From the NCBI RefSeq assembly GCF_016464705.1, contig NZ_JAEHOB010000015.1, forward strand, positions 1-64,000: DNA of 64,000 bases. Direction: 5' to 3'. This DNA comes from Qaidamihabitans albus. GTDB taxonomy: Bacteria; Actinomycetota; Actinomycetes; Mycobacteriales; Pseudonocardiaceae. Below, in pieces: positions 8,200-18,120 of the stretch (within the stretch, counting starts at the first letter, position 1; each line of letters starts with the position of its first letter). The position numbers and the translations under genes were made by a program. Below the pieces are notes generated by a model, which saw only the letters and a program-made list of their open reading frames with translations, was not told the origin of the DNA and did not search any database.

Positions 8200-9918
8200 T
8201 CACGCCACCCGCACCGCCGGTTCGGGGGAACCCACCGGCGCACACGTGCGGCACGCCGCGACGTGGGTCACGAGCCGGTGGCGGCGGTACCGCCCGGCCC
8301 CGCGCGTGTCGAGCAAGCTCACGTCCACGAGTGCCTCGAGCGCGGGCAGCGTGTCCTCCGCCGCGCGGCCGAGGATCCGCGCGGCCGCGGCGAAATCGAA
8401 CTCGGCAGGCAGGGCGGCGAGCCTGGACAGCACCGACCGCTGCTCGCCGGGCAGCCGCCGCACAGTCGCCGCCAGGGCTCGCCGGTGGCCGCTCGCGCAC
8501 GCGAGCACGCGGCACGGGTCGCCGCCGAGCTGGTCGGCCAGCGACCGCACCGACCACAACGGATGCGTGGCGAGCCGGTCGGCCACCTCCCGGATCACCG
8601 CGGGAATCCCGCCGAAGCACCCCACGAGCGGGTCGGCCGAGCCGCCTGTCCCCTCTCCCACGGCCGGGCCGAACATCGCCATCGCACCGGCCCACGGGAG
8701 CGGGCCGAGCGCGATCCGTGCGGCGCCGTCGACGTGCCAGTCGCGGCGCCGCGTGGTGATGAGCGTCAAGGTGCCGGAGCCCGCGGGCAACAGCGGCGCG
8801 ACCTGGCCGAGCCCGTCGGCGTCATCGAGCACCAGTAGCACGCGCCGGTGCGCGAGCTCCGACCGCCACAGCGCTGCCCTCTCGTCCAGCGCGCCGGGGA
8901 CGAACGACGGCGCGACGCCGACCCGGCGCAGCAGGCGGGCGAGTACCTCCGCGGGGCCGAGGCGGTGCAGGTCGACGAAGAACTGGCCGTCGGGGAACGT
9001 GTCGGCCAGCCCGTGTGCCGCGTGCACCACGAGCGCCGTCTTGCCCACCCCCGGCATTCCGTCCACGAGCACCACTCCCCTTCGGACTCCGGTGAGGACG
9101 GCAAGCTCCGCGGTGCGGCCCGCGAACAGCGCAGCGGCACGCGGCAGCTCACCCCGCGGCCTGCTGACCGCGATGGCCCCGGCGGCCTCGCCGAGCGCCT
9201 CCTCGTAAGCCGCCTGGAGTTCCCTGCCGGGACCGACGCCGAGCTCCACCGCCAGCACGTGCCTGGCACGGCGGTAGGAGCCCAGCGCTTCGGCACGCCT
9301 GCCCTGGGCGTGCAGCGCGCGCACCAGGCAGGCCCACGCCCCCTCGCGCAGGGGGTCGTCGCCGGTGAGGGCGGTCAGGGTGCGTGCCGCCTCGGCGACG
9401 CGGCCGAGCGCGAGCTGCGCGGCACCGAGCTCCTCCCGCAACCGGCCGTGCAGCTCGACGAGCCTGCCGGCCTCCTCCCCCGCGCTCGGCACGCCGTCGT
9501 AGGGGCGGCCACGCCAGAGCGCCAGCGCCGCGCCCAGCTCGTCGACCGCGGCGGCGAAGTCTCCCTCGTCCACCGCCGCATGTGCCCGGGCGGCGTGCTC
9601 GGCGACGCGGCCGGTGTCGAGCTCACCAGGCAGCACCCGCAGCCGGTAGCGGCCGGGCGCGCTCTCGATCCGCGACCGGCCGGCGTCCGCGGGCAGCAGG
9701 CGCCGCAGCTGCCACACGTAGGTCTTCAGATTGGCCTTCGCCGACGGCGGTGCGGCAGCTTCGTGCCATGTTGCGGCTGTCAGCGTGGCGGCGGTGACCC
9801 ACGCGTTAGGGTGCTGCAACAACGTCGCCAGCACGGTCGCGGCCTTGCCGCGGCCGAGCCGGTGGATGTCCCCGCCACGGCCGTGCACCTCCAGCGGCCC
9901 CAGAACATGGAAAAGCAT
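8200..9918 (-). CDS. AfsR/SARP-family regulator with NB-ARC ATPase
   Basis: 572 residues. The ATG at 9918 was chosen because the winged-helix domain begins directly there (MLFHVLGPLEVHGRGG). Order of domains: OmpR-like DNA-binding domain (1–90), bacterial transcriptional activation domain of helical repeats (95–240), then an NB-ARC ATPase with Walker A in GMPGVGKTALV and a conserved LLVLDDAD. The C-terminus ends in a Cys-containing segment (HVAACRTCAP). SARPs activate nearby operons, often antibiotic clusters. Here the neighbours are secretion genes, so it probably activates the ESX operon. It is divergent from the second OmpR regulator by 35 bases, which leaves room for only a compact shared promoter. 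Confidence 0.85.
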   Translation of the reverse strand: MLFHVLGPLEVHGRGGDIHRLGRGKAATVLATLLQHPNAWVTAATLTAATWHEAAAPPSAKANLKTYVWQLRRLLPADAGRSRIESAPGRYRLRVLPGELDTGRVAEHAARAHAAVDEGDFAAAVDELGAALALWRGRPYDGVPSAGEEAGRLVELHGRLREELGAAQLALGRVAEAARTLTALTGDDPLREGAWACLVRALHAQGRRAEALGSYRRARHVLAVELGVGPGRELQAAYEEALGEAAGAIAVSRPRGELPRAAALFAGRTAELAVLTGVRRGVVLVDGMPGVGKTALVVHAAHGLADTFPDGQFFVDLHRLGPAEVLARLLRRVGVAPSFVPGALDERAALWRSELAHRRVLLVLDDADGLGQVAPLLPAGSGTLTLITTRRRDWHVDGAARIALGPLPWAGAMAMFGPAVGEGTGGSADPLVGCFGGIPAVIREVADRLATHPLWSVRSLADQLGGDPCRVLACASGHRRALAATVRRLPGEQRSVLSRLAALPAEFDFAAAARILGRAAEDTLPALEALVDVSLLDTRGAGRYRRHRLVTHVAACRTCAPVGSPEPAVRVA

Positions 9919-9953
9919 GCGACCAACGATCGCGGCACGAACATGAGGATCCG

Positions 9954-10640
9954 ATGACAGCGACGGCACGGATGCTGGTGGTCGAGGACAACGAGGACAT
10001 GCGCGTCGCCGTCGCGGCCGAACTGCGGGCGCAGGGCTTTCACGTCGAGGAGGCCGCGGACCTGGCGGAGGCGGACGCCGCGCTCGCTCGGGCGGACCAC
10101 GACTGCGCGGTGTTCGACCGCATGCTCCCGGACGGCGACGCGGTCACCTACGTGGGGCGGCGCCGGCAGGACGGCTGGGCGGTGCCCGTGCTCTTCCTCA
10201 CGGCGCGGGACGCCGTCGCCGACCGTGTCGCCGGCTTCGAGCACGGGGGCGACGACTACCTCGTGAAGCCGTTCGCCGTCCCCGAGATGACGGCCAGAGT
10301 GGTCGCGCTGTGCCGCCGCGTCGGTGAGCGACGCTCCCCCGTGCTGCGCCATGACGACCTCGAACTGGACTGCGCGCGACGGCAGGTCCGACGTGGCGGT
10401 GCCCTGCTCACCGTGAGCGACAAGGAGTTCGCGATCCTCGAGTACCTGATGGCCCGCCCCGAGCAGGCGGTGACCCGCAGCGAGCTCATCGACCACTGCT
10501 GGGACACCAGCACCGATCCCATGTCCAACGTGGTCGACGTGGTCGTCCGCCGGCTGCGCGCGAAGCTGCGCACGCCCGAGCTGATCCACACGGTCCGTGG
10601 TGTCGGCTACCGCTTCGGTGCTGCGCGGAGCGGCTCGTGA
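9954..10640 (+). CDS. OmpR/PhoB-type response regulator
   Basis: 228 residues. Receiver domain with acidic pair ED at 11–12, phospho-acceptor D55 (VFDRMLP), T83/T84 region and K105 (DYLVKPF). Winged-helix DNA-binding domain from about 130 with LTVSDKEFAILEYL and [11 protein letters not shown]. The ATG is preceded by GAGGATCC. Its last codons overlap the kinase start by 4 bases (GTGA), so regulator and kinase are co-translated as a two-component pair. It is a close paralogue of the orphan regulator at 3819. Confidence 0.92.
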   Translation: MTATARMLVVEDNEDMRVAVAAELRAQGFHVEEAADLAEADAALARADHDCAVFDRMLPDGDAVTYVGRRRQDGWAVPVLFLTARDAVADRVAGFEHGGDDYLVKPFAVPEMTARVVALCRRVGERRSPVLRHDDLELDCARRQVRRGGALLTVSDKEFAILEYLMARPEQAVTRSELIDHCWDTSTDPMSNVVDVVVRRLRAKLRTPELIHTVRGVGYRFGAARSGS

Positions 10641-11890
10641 CGACGTCCGCCGCCGCCCGGCTGCGGCGACTGCGCTGGCTGCTGACCGTCCTGTTCACGA
10701 TCCTCAACGCGGCGGGCCTCGTGGTACTCGCGTGGTTGTTCATCGAGCAGGATCGCGAGGCGGGTGAGCTGCGGATGGACACGGAACTCAAACAGGTCAC
10801 CGCGGCGGTGCTGCGGCTCGTCCAGCGCACGGGCGACACCGGGATCACCACGGGATACATCGGCAGCGACCAGATCGACACGAGCTGCCCCGAGTTCGCC
10901 GTGCTGCCCGCGGGCGCGGGCGAGTTCGACCCGCACTTCAGCACGCGCGAGTGTGTATCGGAGGACCGCAGGTACCTGTACGGCCTCGCGCGGGACGCGG
11001 CCGAAAGCGGCAGGTTCATCGAGGGCTACGTCCCCGGCCAGGGCGGTGACCTCGTGCGGGTCGTCGCCCAGCCGTTCCTCAACGCTGCCGGTCAGTACGC
11101 GGGCGCGGTCGTCGCCACCAGCGACCCCAGCGCGGCGCTGGCCCGCCACCGCAACGTCGTGCTGTGGGTGATCGGTGGCTGCGCCCTCCTGGTGAGTGCG
11201 GTCGCGGTGACGGGGCATCTGCTCTCCGGCCGGGCCATCAGGCCCGCGGCCGCCGCGCTGGAGCAGCAGGAGGCGCTGCTGGCCGAGACCGCCCACGACC
11301 TCCGCACGCCGGTCGCGGCGCTGCGGGCACTGGCCGAGACGGCGTGGCGCAACCCCGCGGAACGACCGGACCTCCTGCCTCGGACGGTGCGGCTCGCGGC
11401 CAGGATGGGCTCGATCATCGACGACCTGCTCGTGCGGGCGCGCCTCGCGGCAGGCGTCGAGGTGCTCGCGACGCAGCCGGTCTGGCTCGACCAGCTCGTC
11501 ACGGCCGTGGTGGAGGAGACGCCCGCCGAGGGTGCGCAGGTCACCGTCACCACGACGCCGACGAAGGTCAACGCCGATCCCGGTCTGGTCCAGCGCGCTG
11601 TCGGCAACCTGCTGGGCAACGCCATCCGGTACGGCCGTCAGCCCGGCGCGCCCGCGATCGTGCACATCACCGTGGCCGGCGGGCGGGTGACGGTGGCCGA
11701 CCACGGACCGGGCATCGATCCGTCGGTCGCGGAGGAGAGCTTCGACAGGTTCGCCAGCGGCAGCGGTTCGAGTGGTCTCGGCCTGTCGATCGTGCGCTGG
11801 ACCGCCCAGGCACACGGCGGCTACCTGCGGGTGTACAACGCCCAGGACGGGGGCGCGATCTTCGAGCTGGCCTTCCCGCCGGCCCCCTAG
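10637..11890 (+). CDS. Membrane sensor histidine kinase
   Basis: 417 residues from a GTG overlapping the regulator stop. Membrane helix 1 at about 14–36, extracytoplasmic sensor domain 38–170 with two cysteines (C84, C106) that could pair, membrane helix 2 at about 173–194. HAMP-like linker, then the HisKA domain with H220 in AETAHDLRTPVAALR. The ATPase domain has the N box NLLGNAIRYG, G1 box DHGPGIDP and G2 GLGLSIV. All catalytic elements are present. It phosphorylates the regulator encoded just upstream and perhaps also its orphan paralogue. The signal is unknown. Confidence 0.92.
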   Translation: MTTSAAARLRRLRWLLTVLFTILNAAGLVVLAWLFIEQDREAGELRMDTELKQVTAAVLRLVQRTGDTGITTGYIGSDQIDTSCPEFAVLPAGAGEFDPHFSTRECVSEDRRYLYGLARDAAESGRFIEGYVPGQGGDLVRVVAQPFLNAAGQYAGAVVATSDPSAALARHRNVVLWVIGGCALLVSAVAVTGHLLSGRAIRPAAAALEQQEALLAETAHDLRTPVAALRALAETAWRNPAERPDLLPRTVRLAARMGSIIDDLLVRARLAAGVEVLATQPVWLDQLVTAVVEETPAEGAQVTVTTTPTKVNADPGLVQRAVGNLLGNAIRYGRQPGAPAIVHITVAGGRVTVADHGPGIDPSVAEESFDRFASGSGSSGLGLSIVRWTAQAHGGYLRVYNAQDGGAIFELAFPPAP

Positions 11891-11982
11891 CGCTGTGGCC
11901 GGCCACTGGAACCTAGGCCGTTCCGGCGGCGCTGTAGACGATCTGGACCCGCGATGTACCGGCGTATCCTATGCTTGCCCCC

Positions 11983-13880
11983 GTGACGGGGAGCAAACTG
12001 CGGCGTCGCCTTCCGGTGGCGCTGCTCGTGGCCGCCACCGCGGCCACGGTGGCGATCGCGGTGCCGGGCGCAGCCGAGCCCCCACGGGGACTCGATTTCG
12101 CGCAAGCGGGACATTGGGTCGCGAGCCCCGATCTCGACGTCGTCTTCCACGTCAACGGTGGCGCCAAGACCGTGGACGCCCAAGCGCGAATGATGATCGA
12201 CCCGGGTGAACTGGTCTATCAGGGCGACACCAGCGCGTACGTCGTGGGCGACTCCCGAATCAGGGAGTTCGGCAAGTCCACTCTGGAGGTCGAGCGCACC
12301 ATCACCCCGCCGACCGGCGAGCGGCCGGTCGGCATCGAGGCGGCGGGCGGCCCGTACCTCGTGTACCGGGAGGCCGGGACCGTGGTGCGGCTCGGCGAGC
12401 AGCCGACGACGATTCGCACGGGCCAGGGGCTCGGCAATCCGGTCGCCACGCCCGACGGCACGCTCTGGTTGCACCGGCGTGCCTCGGGGGTGCTGTGCAA
12501 GCTGGCGAAGGGTTCGGACCAGGTGTCCTGCCCCGCCGTCACCCCGCGAGGGCACAGCGGTGAGCTGACCGTCGTCGACGAACAGCCCGTGTTCGTCGAC
12601 ACCACGACGGACACCGTGCACGCCGTGCTCGACGAGGACCTCGGTGAGCCCGTCAACATCGGCCTCGACGTGCCCGGCACGGCGGAGATCGGCACCGCCG
12701 ACGCGGGCGGGCGCATCCCGATCCTCGACCCCGGCAAGCAGGAACTGCACCTCGTCGACGCCCGCGGTGTGGCGACGGCCGCTCCGTCGGCGGCACCGCT
12801 GACGGTCGACCTGCCCGACGGCGACTACGCAAGGCCGGAGCCGAGCGGCGACTCGGTCGTCCTGCTCGATCTCGAGAGCAACTCCGTGCGCACGTACACC
12901 AACGACGGCAAGCAGCAGGGCGTCACCCCTGTCCCGGCGGAGACCGGCGAGCCGAGGCTCACGCGCGGCGAGGACGCGCGCGTATACGTCGACGGCGACA
13001 AGGGACGGCACGTGATGGTGATCGACGAGGGCGGCGGCACGAGCCAGATCCCCCTTGTCGGCGAGGAGAGGGCCGACAGCGAGAGCAGGCCGCAGCCGCC
13101 ACCGCCCGAGCGGCCCGGGAACAAGCAGCGGGACAGGCAGCAGGAGAACACGCCCTCGCCGCCTCCCACCCAGCCCGACCAGCAGGTCGTGGCGGAGCAG
13201 CCGCCCACGCGACCAGAGCCACCGCCACCACCACCGCCCGAGCCACCGCCCCCCACTCGGCCGGATGCGCGCCCCTCTCCGACGCCGGAACCGCAGCCGA
13301 AGCCACTGCCCGCGAGCCCGCCCGGGGCCGCCACCAACGTCGCGGCCACCCACGAGACGGGCGGCGACACGGCGCGGATCACGTGGGGTGCCGCGAGTCC
13401 CAACGGTGCGCCCGTGACCGCGTACCACGTGTCGTGGCGGCCGGTCACGGGTGCGGGAAGCCAGACGATGCCCGGCAACGCCAGCACGGCTGTCCTTTCC
13501 GGACTGAGCAAGGGCGTCACGTACACCGTCACCGTGGTGGCGGAGAACCGTGCCGGACGGGGTCCGGCGGCCAACACGACGGTGGTCATCCCGAACCAGG
13601 CGCTCACGATCTCGCGCGGCGACCCCAGCGAGTACGACGGCTGCGGCCCGCCATGCCACAAGATCCACGTGGAAGCCACCGGGCTGGAACCCAACACCAT
13701 GTACGAATTCGACGTCGACTCCAACCACCCGACCTGGGAGAACCCAGGTTCGGGCTGGGAAACCGACGAGAACGGCAACGCTGTGTTCGAAAACATCGAC
13801 TTCGGTGAACCCGGCTACGAGGTCTGGGTCTACATTTCCGAGCTCAACCTCGTGTCCAACCGCTACGTGTGGCCGCGCGG

Positions 13881-13884
<4 letters not shown>
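11983..13884 (+). CDS. Exported FN3-domain protein with proline-rich linker
   Basis: 633 residues from the GTG at 11983. An ATG 12 bases earlier is possible, but a TATGCT -10-like box at 11970–11975 would place transcription start at this GTG, which suggests a leaderless message. A signal sequence (Arg-rich, then LPVALLVAATAATVAIA) leads to a beta-propeller-like domain of repeated DG/PG turns (about 30–365). A Pro-rich linker (about 365–445) precedes a fibronectin type III domain (about 448–535) and a C-terminal beta domain with two cysteines. It is exported, tethered by its leader or wall-associated. It begins the FN3–MoxR–DUF58–transglutaminase operon; its stop overlaps the MoxR start (ATGA). 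Confidence 0.8.
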
Positions 13885-14837
<953 letters not shown>

Positions 14838-14841
14838 CACC

Positions 14842-15984
14842 ATGCGTCCCACCAGGCGAGGCATGGCGGTGCTCGGGCTCTGCGTGCTTCTGGTCGGGTT
14901 CGGACAGTGGGCCGGGTATCCGCTGTTGCGGGCGCTGGGTGGTATCAGCCTGGCGGCGGTGCTGGCGGCCGTCGCACTGACCGCCCGTCCGGTGCGCGTG
15001 ACCGTGACGCGTGCGGTGTATCCCGACCGGGTCGAACGCGGCAAGCCGGCACTGGCGCGGCTGCGCGTGCGCAATCCGACAGCCCACCGGCAACCGGCGT
15101 TCCTCGCCACCGACACGGCGGGCGAGGCGGAACAGACCGTGCGAGTCCGCCCTTCGGCACTGCGTGCCGAGTCCACCTACCACTACGAGCTCGCGACCCC
15201 GGTCCGCGGCGAGCTGACCGTCGGACCGTTGTTGCTGCACCGGGTCGACCCGTTCGGGCTGACGACCAACCGGCTGCCCACCGGCGACACCGCGATCCTC
15301 AAGGTGTACCCGCGCCAGTTCCCCGCACGGGCGCTCGTGGGTGCGCATCCCCGGCACCACCACGAGGGTGCCGCCACCGACGAGGCGCTCCGCGGTTCGA
15401 TCGATCTCCGGGACGTGCGGGAGTACCAGCCCGGGGACGAGGTGCGGCACCTGCACTGGAAGGCGACCGCGCGCACGGGCCGGCTGATGGTGCGGGATCT
15501 GGCCGACCCTCAGCAGCCGCGGTTCACCGTGCTGCTCGACACCCGGCGTGGATCGCTGGCCTCGGACACGTTCGAGGAAGCCGTCGACGTCGCGGCCTCC
15601 CTGCTGGGCTCCTCGGCCAGGGCGGGACAGCACACGAGGCTCGTCACCTCCTCCGGGCTCGACGTGCCGACCCCGGGCGGGAGCCAGGCGTCCCGCAGCC
15701 TGCTCGACGAGCTGTGCGTGCTCCAGCAGAGTGGCGACGCGCGCGACGCCGTGGTGCCCCCTGCGCTCGCCGCGAGCCGCGGCTTCGGCGGCTGCCTCGC
15801 GGTCATCACCTCACCAGGCCCCGAACTGACGTCGATGGCGTGGCTGCGGCAGCGCTACTCGTCGATCTTCATGTTCGTGCTCGGTGGCAGCGGTCGCGAG
15901 GCGCACGCGGTGGCGGGAGCCCGGATGGTCGGCGCCGACAACGCCGCGCACGCCGTCCGCCGGTGGAACGAGGTGCTCGGGTGA
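14842..15984 (+). CDS. DUF58 membrane protein, MoxR partner
   Basis: 380 residues. Two N-terminal membrane helices (about 8–28 and 31–48) are followed by a beta-rich segment and the DUF58 core, with YQPGDEVRHLHWKATARTG around 195–215. This is the family hallmark and precedes a VWA-like fold. DUF58 proteins pair with MoxR ATPases and with TgpA-type transglutaminases, and both are adjacent here. The gene sits between them, 4 bases after MoxR and overlapping the transglutaminase GTG by 4 bases. Its role in envelope or secretion-complex assembly is inferred from these family associations. Confidence 0.88.
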   Translation: MRPTRRGMAVLGLCVLLVGFGQWAGYPLLRALGGISLAAVLAAVALTARPVRVTVTRAVYPDRVERGKPALARLRVRNPTAHRQPAFLATDTAGEAEQTVRVRPSALRAESTYHYELATPVRGELTVGPLLLHRVDPFGLTTNRLPTGDTAILKVYPRQFPARALVGAHPRHHHEGAATDEALRGSIDLRDVREYQPGDEVRHLHWKATARTGRLMVRDLADPQQPRFTVLLDTRRGSLASDTFEEAVDVAASLLGSSARAGQHTRLVTSSGLDVPTPGGSQASRSLLDELCVLQQSGDARDAVVPPALAASRGFGGCLAVITSPGPELTSMAWLRQRYSSIFMFVLGGSGREAHAVAGARMVGADNAAHAVRRWNEVLG

Positions 15985-18116
15985 CTCGCCTCGCCCCGTT
16001 GCCCGCCACGCTGGTGACACTGGCGGCCGTCGTCGGCGGACTGTTGTTCGCCCCCGTGTTCGGTGTCTGGCCGCTGGTGCTCCCGCTGCTCGTCCCGGCC
16101 GCGGTCTCGCTCGCGATCGCGCTACTGGTGTCCCGGTACGAGACGCTGCTGCCATGGCGGCCGGTGCTCACACTGCTCGGAGGCCTGCTCGGCATCGTCG
16201 AGACGATGTTGCTGTCCACCACGGTCGCGGGCCTGCCGACCGGCAGCACCGCACGCGCGCTCGTGTCCGGGATCACCGGCTCGTGGCAGCTCGCGCTGCA
16301 GTCGACGTGGCCGGCACGCCCTGAGCCCGCGCTGATGCTGTTCGTGCCGCTGCTCGTGCTACTCGCGGGCGTGCTCGGCGTGGAGCTGCTGCACCGCTGG
16401 GGAGCGTTGCCCGCGCTGGCGCCGAGTTTCGCGGTGCTCGTACTCAGTCAGTTCTACAGCGCCACCTCGGGCATGGGGGCGGTGCTGGCCGCGCTCGCCT
16501 ACGCGGCCGCCGCCGGGGCATTGCTCGTGACCACGAGACCTGAGCGTGTGTCCACGGGACGGCGACTGTCGTCGGGGGTGCTGCTCGCCGCGCCGGCCGC
16601 GCTGCTCGCGGTGATCGGCGCCCTGCTCGGTGCGCTGGTCCTGCCCGGTGACGACGCGAGGTACACGCTGCGGGACGAGCAGTTCGCCCCACTGTCGGCG
16701 AGCAGGCTGACCAATCCGCTGGACCTGTTGTCCCACCGGCTGACCCATCCCGGCGTCCCGGTGTTCACAGTGGACGGAGCCACCACGGCCGACCGGTGGC
16801 CGGTCGTCGTGCTGACGGGCTTCGACGGGGTGAACTGGACGCCGGGATCGGCCTATCGCAGGCTCGGCTCGGCGTTGGCTCCCAGCCCTGACGTCACGGT
16901 CGACGTCGAGCGGCGAACGGCCCGGATCAGCGGCGCCCGCCTCGACGGCCCCTGGCTGCCGAGCCAGCCGTCGCCCGCGGCGGTCGGCGGGATCCGGCCG
17001 CTCGTGGAGGAACGGCAGGGCTCGCTGCTCGCTCCCGATATGCCGCGGCCCGCTTCCTACACGTTGAGCTGGTGGGAACCTCAGGTGGACAGCGACGACC
17101 TCGTGAACGCCGCCGTCGACACCGACGTCGCCGGAGTGCTGGGTGGCGTCGGGCAGGTCCCGGAGGGCATCGCCGAGCTGGCCGACCGGGCCGTGCCCGC
17201 CAGGCCGACCTTCCGGACCGCCGTCGCACTGGCGGACTTCCTGCGCACGGAGTACCGCGTGGCAACGGGGCAGAAGCTGCCCACCGGCCATTCGTGGGCG
17301 CAGCTGCGGGAGTTCCTGCTCGACAGCAAGCGCGGCACCAGCGAGCAGTTCGCCGCCGCCTATGTCGCGCTCGCCAGGATGAAGGGCATTCCGGCGCGGC
17401 TGGTCGTGGGGTTCCGCGCGCCCGCGGACCGCGACGGCGAGCGGTACACCGTCCGCAACGGCGACGCGCTGGCCTGGCCCGAGGTCGCCGTCGACGGCGT
17501 CGGCTGGGTACCCCTCGACCCGACCGGCGGGGCGGGCGCGGCGGGGACGCCGCCTGCGCGCGGCCTCGCGGCGGCCACCGAGGAGGTACGCAGGTCGTTG
17601 CCCGAGCGCGACGAGCTCCGCGATGCCCCCGTCGCGCCTGAGGCCGCGTCAGTGAGCTCCCGCTCCGCTGGTGGCTGGCCGATCCCGTGGTGGGTGCTGC
17701 TCGCGGTCCCGGCGGCCGCGCTGCTGGCCTGGCTGATGGGGGTGCCGCTCGCCAAGGCGTTGCGCGCACGCGGGCGCAGGCGAAGGCCGGGCCGCGGAAG
17801 GGTGATCGGCGCCTGGGAGGAAGCCCGGGACGCGTTGCGCGCCTACGGGATCACCGTGTCACCGGGCATGACCGTGCGGGACCTGACGACGGTGGTCGCG
17901 GCGGCTCAGCCGGTTGGCAACGAAGCCACGGAGGGACTGCGGTCGTTGGGCGCCGCCGTGGACGTCGCGCTGTGGTCCGGTACCGGGCCGCGACCGGAGA
18001 ACGGGACGCAGGCGTGGGCCGCGGTCCGCGCGGTGCGCAAGGGGCTCGCCCGGCGAGGCCTGCGAGCGCGGATCCGCGCGGCGGTGAACCCCGCTCCCCT
18101 GCGGCCACCGCGCTGA
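15981..18116 (+). CDS. TgpA-like membrane transglutaminase-fold protein lacking catalytic Cys and His
   Basis: 711 residues, GTG start overlapping the DUF58 stop. Six to seven membrane helices fill residues 1–225. An extracytoplasmic domain follows (225–560), then one more helix (about 565–590) and a cytosolic tail with a DUF4129-like helical region. The transglutaminase core is recognisable (KRGTSEQFAAAY, GIPARLVVGFR, WVPLDPTGG). The catalytic Cys of the family is Ser (S454) and the catalytic His is Leu (L497); only the Asp (D513) of the triad remains. The protein should therefore be inactive as a transglutaminase or protease and may act as a binding scaffold in the envelope. The degenerate state may be shared by homologues in such operons. 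Confidence 0.88.
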   Translation: MTRLAPLPATLVTLAAVVGGLLFAPVFGVWPLVLPLLVPAAVSLAIALLVSRYETLLPWRPVLTLLGGLLGIVETMLLSTTVAGLPTGSTARALVSGITGSWQLALQSTWPARPEPALMLFVPLLVLLAGVLGVELLHRWGALPALAPSFAVLVLSQFYSATSGMGAVLAALAYAAAAGALLVTTRPERVSTGRRLSSGVLLAAPAALLAVIGALLGALVLPGDDARYTLRDEQFAPLSASRLTNPLDLLSHRLTHPGVPVFTVDGATTADRWPVVVLTGFDGVNWTPGSAYRRLGSALAPSPDVTVDVERRTARISGARLDGPWLPSQPSPAAVGGIRPLVEERQGSLLAPDMPRPASYTLSWWEPQVDSDDLVNAAVDTDVAGVLGGVGQVPEGIAELADRAVPARPTFRTAVALADFLRTEYRVATGQKLPTGHSWAQLREFLLDSKRGTSEQFAAAYVALARMKGIPARLVVGFRAPADRDGERYTVRNGDALAWPEVAVDGVGWVPLDPTGGAGAAGTPPARGLAAATEEVRRSLPERDELRDAPVAPEAASVSSRSAGGWPIPWWVLLAVPAAALLAWLMGVPLAKALRARGRRRRPGRGRVIGAWEEARDALRAYGITVSPGMTVRDLTTVVAAAQPVGNEATEGLRSLGAAVDVALWSGTGPRPENGTQAWAAVRAVRKGLARRGLRARIRAAVNPAPLRPPR

Positions 18117-18120
18117 GCGG

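Noticed and set aside
11895-11906. Palindrome GTGGCCGGCCAC after the kinase gene
   Set aside because: No loop for a hairpin and no second copy noticed; too short and GC-rich to call an operator.
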